Assembly (NCBI GenBank): GCA_965365655.1
Contig: CBDUCN010000241.1
Span: 1 to 8,181 of the forward strand
DNA length: 8,181 nt
From: JBFHNV01 sp965365655
Lineage (GTDB): Bacteria > Pseudomonadota > Gammaproteobacteria > HK1
Direction of reading: 5' to 3'
The notes beneath the pieces were generated by a model that ran no database searches, was not told the origin of the DNA, and was given only the letters and a program-made list of their open reading frames with translations. The translations under genes were made by a program, and so were the position numbers. Every line of letters starts with the position of its first letter. Within the stretch, counting starts at the first letter, position 1. Positions 6,423 to 8,181 of the stretch are shown here, piece after piece.

Positions 6423-7439
6423 TCAGATCGTCGCGATCGGCGTCACCGGCGATCCCACCGCGCCGGGCAGGCGCAGCGGCGGCGCGGTGAGCAGGAAACG
6501 GCTGCGCCCGCGCGCGCGCAGCGCCGCCGCGAGCTCGCTCAGGTACCACAGCTCGCCGAGGTGCACGCCGAGGCGGAACAGGCAGTGGCGGTGCAGCGGC
6601 AGCCGCGAGCAGCCGCCGGCGGTCTCGCCGTAGCCGCGATGGTCCTCCACCGCCATGTTGTCGGACGCGATGGCGACCAGGCCGGTGTCGGTGATCCACT
6701 TCAGCAGCCGATCGTCGTAGCCGTTGAGCACCGGACACGACGCGTGCAGCCGCTCGGCGTCGGGCTCGCCGTCCATGCCCAGGATCAGGTCGTCCCAGCC
6801 GCTGTGGAACACGAAGAAGTCGCCCTCCTCGACGCTCACGCCGTCCTTCGCGAGCAGCTCCGTCAGCAGGTCGTAGTCCACGCTGACCCGCTCGTCGCCG
6901 AGGTGGTGGTGCAGATCCAGCAACACGCCGCGGCCCTGCATGCCGCCGGCGGCCATGTTCTCGACGCCGAGCTTGCGCGCGCCGATGCGCGCGCTGCCGC
7001 GCGGCCCGCCGACGTCCTCCCCGGCGCGGAAGCCGTTGTAGTACACGGGCTCCGGCTCGCCGTCGCCATCGGCGTCGAACATCGAGCCCACGTGCGCGAA
7101 GCTGTCCCACTGCGTGGAGTACTGCGAGTGCAGCGTCACGCACTCGTCCGAGGTCACGTCCATGTTGCGCGGGTCCTGCTCGTGCCACGGGTAGTTGTAG
7201 TAGAGCGCGCCGTCCTGGAACACGGGCCCGAAGCGCGGCGGGTGGCGCTTCGGGTTCACCGCGTTTCCTCCGGGAAGGTCCAGCGGCAGGCTGAGGCAGA
7301 ACGAGAGGCCCTCGCGCACCTCCGCCGCGGCCGCGCGCACGCGCTCCGGCGTCACCAGGTTCATCCGACCGCGCTGGTCGTCGTCGCCGAAGTCGCCCCA
7401 GGTCGAGCCCTCGGGGCGCTGCTGCCATCGTCTGCTCAT
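6423..7439 (-). CDS. Cyclase family protein (PF04199, kynurenine-formamidase-like metal-dependent hydrolase)
   Basis: This 338-residue cytosolic protein belongs to the putative cyclase family, whose members hydrolyse cyclic or open amides and esters at a divalent metal site. Supporting segments are SQYSTQWDSFAHVG (105-118), RGVLLDLHHHLG (170-181), FHSGWDD (211-217), VAIASDNMAVE (255-265), PLHRHCLFRLGVHLGELWYL (281-300) and the typical C-terminus RLPGAVGSPVTPIA (323-336). The usual metal motif HxGTHxDxxxH reads Q106-Y-S-T-Q110-W-D112-S-F-A-H116, so both histidines of the HxGTH part are glutamine. I recall a subfamily with the same QWD pattern. His283 and Glu296 occupy the usual H...E positions of the C-terminal part. 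The length is above the ~210 residues of bacterial KynB, so it is not a plain kynurenine formamidase. The start is the ATG at 7439. An in-frame GTG at 7463 would lie at the predicted transcription start. The substrate is unknown. Confidence 0.92.
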   Translation of the reverse strand: MSRRWQQRPEGSTWGDFGDDDQRGRMNLVTPERVRAAAAEVREGLSFCLSLPLDLPGGNAVNPKRHPPRFGPVFQDGALYYNYPWHEQDPRNMDVTSDECVTLHSQYSTQWDSFAHVGSMFDADGDGEPEPVYYNGFRAGEDVGGPRGSARIGARKLGVENMAAGGMQGRGVLLDLHHHLGDERVSVDYDLLTELLAKDGVSVEEGDFFVFHSGWDDLILGMDGEPDAERLHASCPVLNGYDDRLLKWITDTGLVAIASDNMAVEDHRGYGETAGGCSRLPLHRHCLFRLGVHLGELWYLSELAAALRARGRSRFLLTAPPLRLPGAVGSPVTPIATI

Positions 7440-7450
7440 CGCAACCGTGT

Positions 7451-7455
7451 CTCCC
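7451..7455 (-). promoter_or_regulatory. Ribosome binding site deciding the cyclase start
   Basis: GGGAG on the minus strand lies 11 bases before the ATG at 7439. No comparable site precedes the in-frame GTG at 7463. With the promoter boxes just upstream, this favours the ATG. Confidence 0.6.
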
Positions 7456-7471
7456 GTGTGCACCGCGGGGC

Positions 7472-7499
7472 AGTGTAGCGAATGCCGGGGCCGTGTCCC
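7472..7499 (-). promoter_or_regulatory. Putative sigma70-type promoter of the cyclase-crotonase operon
   Basis: On the minus strand GGGACA (7499-7494, four of six matches to TTGACA) and TACACT (7477-7472, four of six matches to TATAAT) are separated by 16 bases. This is the most AT-containing part of the 121-nt gap. Transcription would begin near 7465, about 25 bases before the cyclase ATG and just ahead of its ribosome binding site. The boxes are imperfect, but their spacing and position agree with the gene start. Confidence 0.5.
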
Positions 7500-7502
7500 G
7501 GC
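7484..7502. promoter_or_regulatory. Inverted repeat overlapping the putative -35 box, possible operator
   Basis: GCCGGG (7484-7489) and CCCGGC (7497-7502) form a perfect 6-bp inverted repeat with a 7-base centre that covers the proposed -35 hexamer (7494-7499). A repressor site would fit here. Short G+C inverted repeats are frequent in DNA of this composition, and no regulator gene is adjacent in the window. Confidence 0.3.
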
Positions 7503-7528
7503 GCTGCGGCCCGCGCCGCGCCCCGCGC

Positions 7529-7561
7529 AGCCGGCGCGAACCGCGGCCGCGCGCGCCGGCT
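7529..7561 (-). terminator. Strong G+C stem-loop at the end of the kinase-like gene, possible terminator
   Basis: GCCGGCGCG (7530-7538) and CGCGCCGGC (7552-7560) are a perfect 9-bp inverted repeat around a 13-base loop, extended by one A:T pair (7529/7561) into the stop codon. It starts directly at the 3' end of the upstream gene, the usual place for a terminator. There is no T tract after it, so it may act in mRNA protection or pausing, or with Rho, rather than as a classical factor-independent terminator. Confidence 0.45.
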
Positions 7562-8181
7562 CAGGGCAGGAGACTCGCGACGTAGTCCAGGCGGCGGCGC
7601 GACACCGCGATCCGTTCGGCGAACTCGTCGTCGGCCCCGTCCACCGCGTGCAGCGTGTCCTCGTAGAAGAACACGCCGAAGCTGTCGAGATAGGTCACCT
7701 GGCGGTTGCGATCCAGCACCAGGTTCTCGCTGCCGAAGAGATCGATCACGAGGCCGTCGTCCGACCAGCGGCGCGCGGCGTCGACGAAGCGCCGCAGCTG
7801 GCGCCGCGCGCGCGGCATGCGCGCGAGCAGCGGGCGCGCCTCCTCGTCGTTGCCCGGGCGCGCGAGGTCGAACCACGGCGCGCGCGCCTCGGCCAGCACC
7901 ACGACGTTGGGCTGGTCGTCGACGAGGGTGGCGACGAACACCGCAGCGGGCACCATCTCCTCCAGCGCGTCGCGCAGGCGCTTGTACTCGCGCTGGAACG
8001 CGCGCACCTTCGGCAGCGGGCACGCGAAGCGGTGGCGCTTGACGACGAAGTTGACCGGCTCGCGCCGGCCGTCGTCGCGCACGATCACGCCCGCGCTCTG
8101 CCACACCTCGCAGTTGAACCCGCGGGTGGACACCAGCGCGGCCGGCAGCGCGTCGGTGTTCAGGCACGCGACCCGGTCCGG
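7561..8181 (-). CDS. Uncharacterised protein with a kinase-like fold signature, 5' end cut by window edge
   Basis: I do not recognise this family. The 206 visible codons run open to position 8181, and the sequence ahead of the first internal GTG (8133) reads as ordinary protein (VACLNTDALPAAL) with no ribosome binding site, so the true start is probably outside. Counting from that GTG, the order of residues resembles a small protein-kinase/aminoglycoside-kinase fold. There is a lysine in VVKRHRF (K32) and a glutamate in QREYKRL (E49). A hinge-like VVVLAEA (77-83) follows. Then comes VIDLFGSENLVLD (129-141) with D131 and N137, placed like a catalytic loop, and TYLDSFGVF (147-155) with D150, placed like a DFG metal site. 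No glycine loop is visible. No signal peptide or membrane segment is seen in this part. The catalytic assignment is inference from motif order only. The gene ends at a strong stem-loop, which sets it apart from the cyclase operon. Confidence 0.75.
   Translation of the reverse strand, partial: PDRVACLNTDALPAALVSTRGFNCEVWQSAGVIVRDDGRREPVNFVVKRHRFACPLPKVRAFQREYKRLRDALEEMVPAAVFVATLVDDQPNVVVLAEARAPWFDLARPGNDEEARPLLARMPRARRQLRRFVDAARRWSDDGLVIDLFGSENLVLDRNRQVTYLDSFGVFFYEDTLHAVDGADDEFAERIAVSRRRLDYVASLLP

Noticed and set aside
7440..7463. GTG at 7463 as the cyclase start
   Set aside because: It sits at the predicted transcription start and has no ribosome binding site, whereas the ATG at 7439 has GGGAG 11 bases upstream.
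7561..8133. Complete 190-codon gene starting at GTG 8133
   Set aside because: The frame stays open with protein-like sequence to the window edge and no ribosome binding site precedes this GTG, so the gene is treated as partial.

Overview
The window is very G+C-rich bacterial DNA, about three quarters G+C by eye, with nearly every wobble position G or C. All five recognisable genes lie on the minus strand. An AddB-like/RecB-like nuclease-helicase pair of the kind found in beta- and gammaproteobacteria, together with acyl-CoA metabolism genes, suggests a high-GC proteobacterium, probably a gammaproteobacterium. This placement is inference; there is no rRNA or marker gene in the window.

In the direction of transcription (high to low coordinates) the layout is as follows. 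(1) 8181-7561 holds the 3' part of an uncharacterised gene whose product looks like an atypical protein-kinase fold; its start lies outside the window. A strong G+C stem-loop sits on its stop codon. (2) A plausible sigma70-type promoter with an overlapping inverted repeat precedes a cyclase-family (kynurenine-formamidase-like) metal-dependent hydrolase (7439-6423). After a 76-nt gap containing a small hairpin comes a crotonase of the methylglutaconyl-CoA hydratase (LiuC/AtuE-like) kind (6346-5543). These two probably form a small catabolic operon. (3) A 304-nt stretch without a convincing gene (5542-5239) holds six contiguous degenerate copies of a 24-bp unit that begin exactly at the crotonase stop codon. 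(4) A two-gene DNA-repair operon follows: an AddB-like PD-(D/E)XK nuclease with an iron-sulfur-type cysteine set (5238-2497), coupled by a TGATG stop/start overlap to a UvrD/RecB/AddA-type superfamily 1 helicase (2497 to beyond position 1).

The helicase and nuclease should work as one complex that unwinds and trims double-strand ends for recombination. The cyclase and crotonase suggest breakdown of an acyl-CoA or cyclic amide/lactone substrate, but the substrate cannot be read from the sequence. I see no mobile element, CRISPR array, tRNA or rRNA. The least ordinary things are the 24-bp minisatellite, which is open in frame with the crotonase behind its stop codon; the cyclase with glutamines in place of its usual metal-binding histidines; and the unassigned kinase-like gene.
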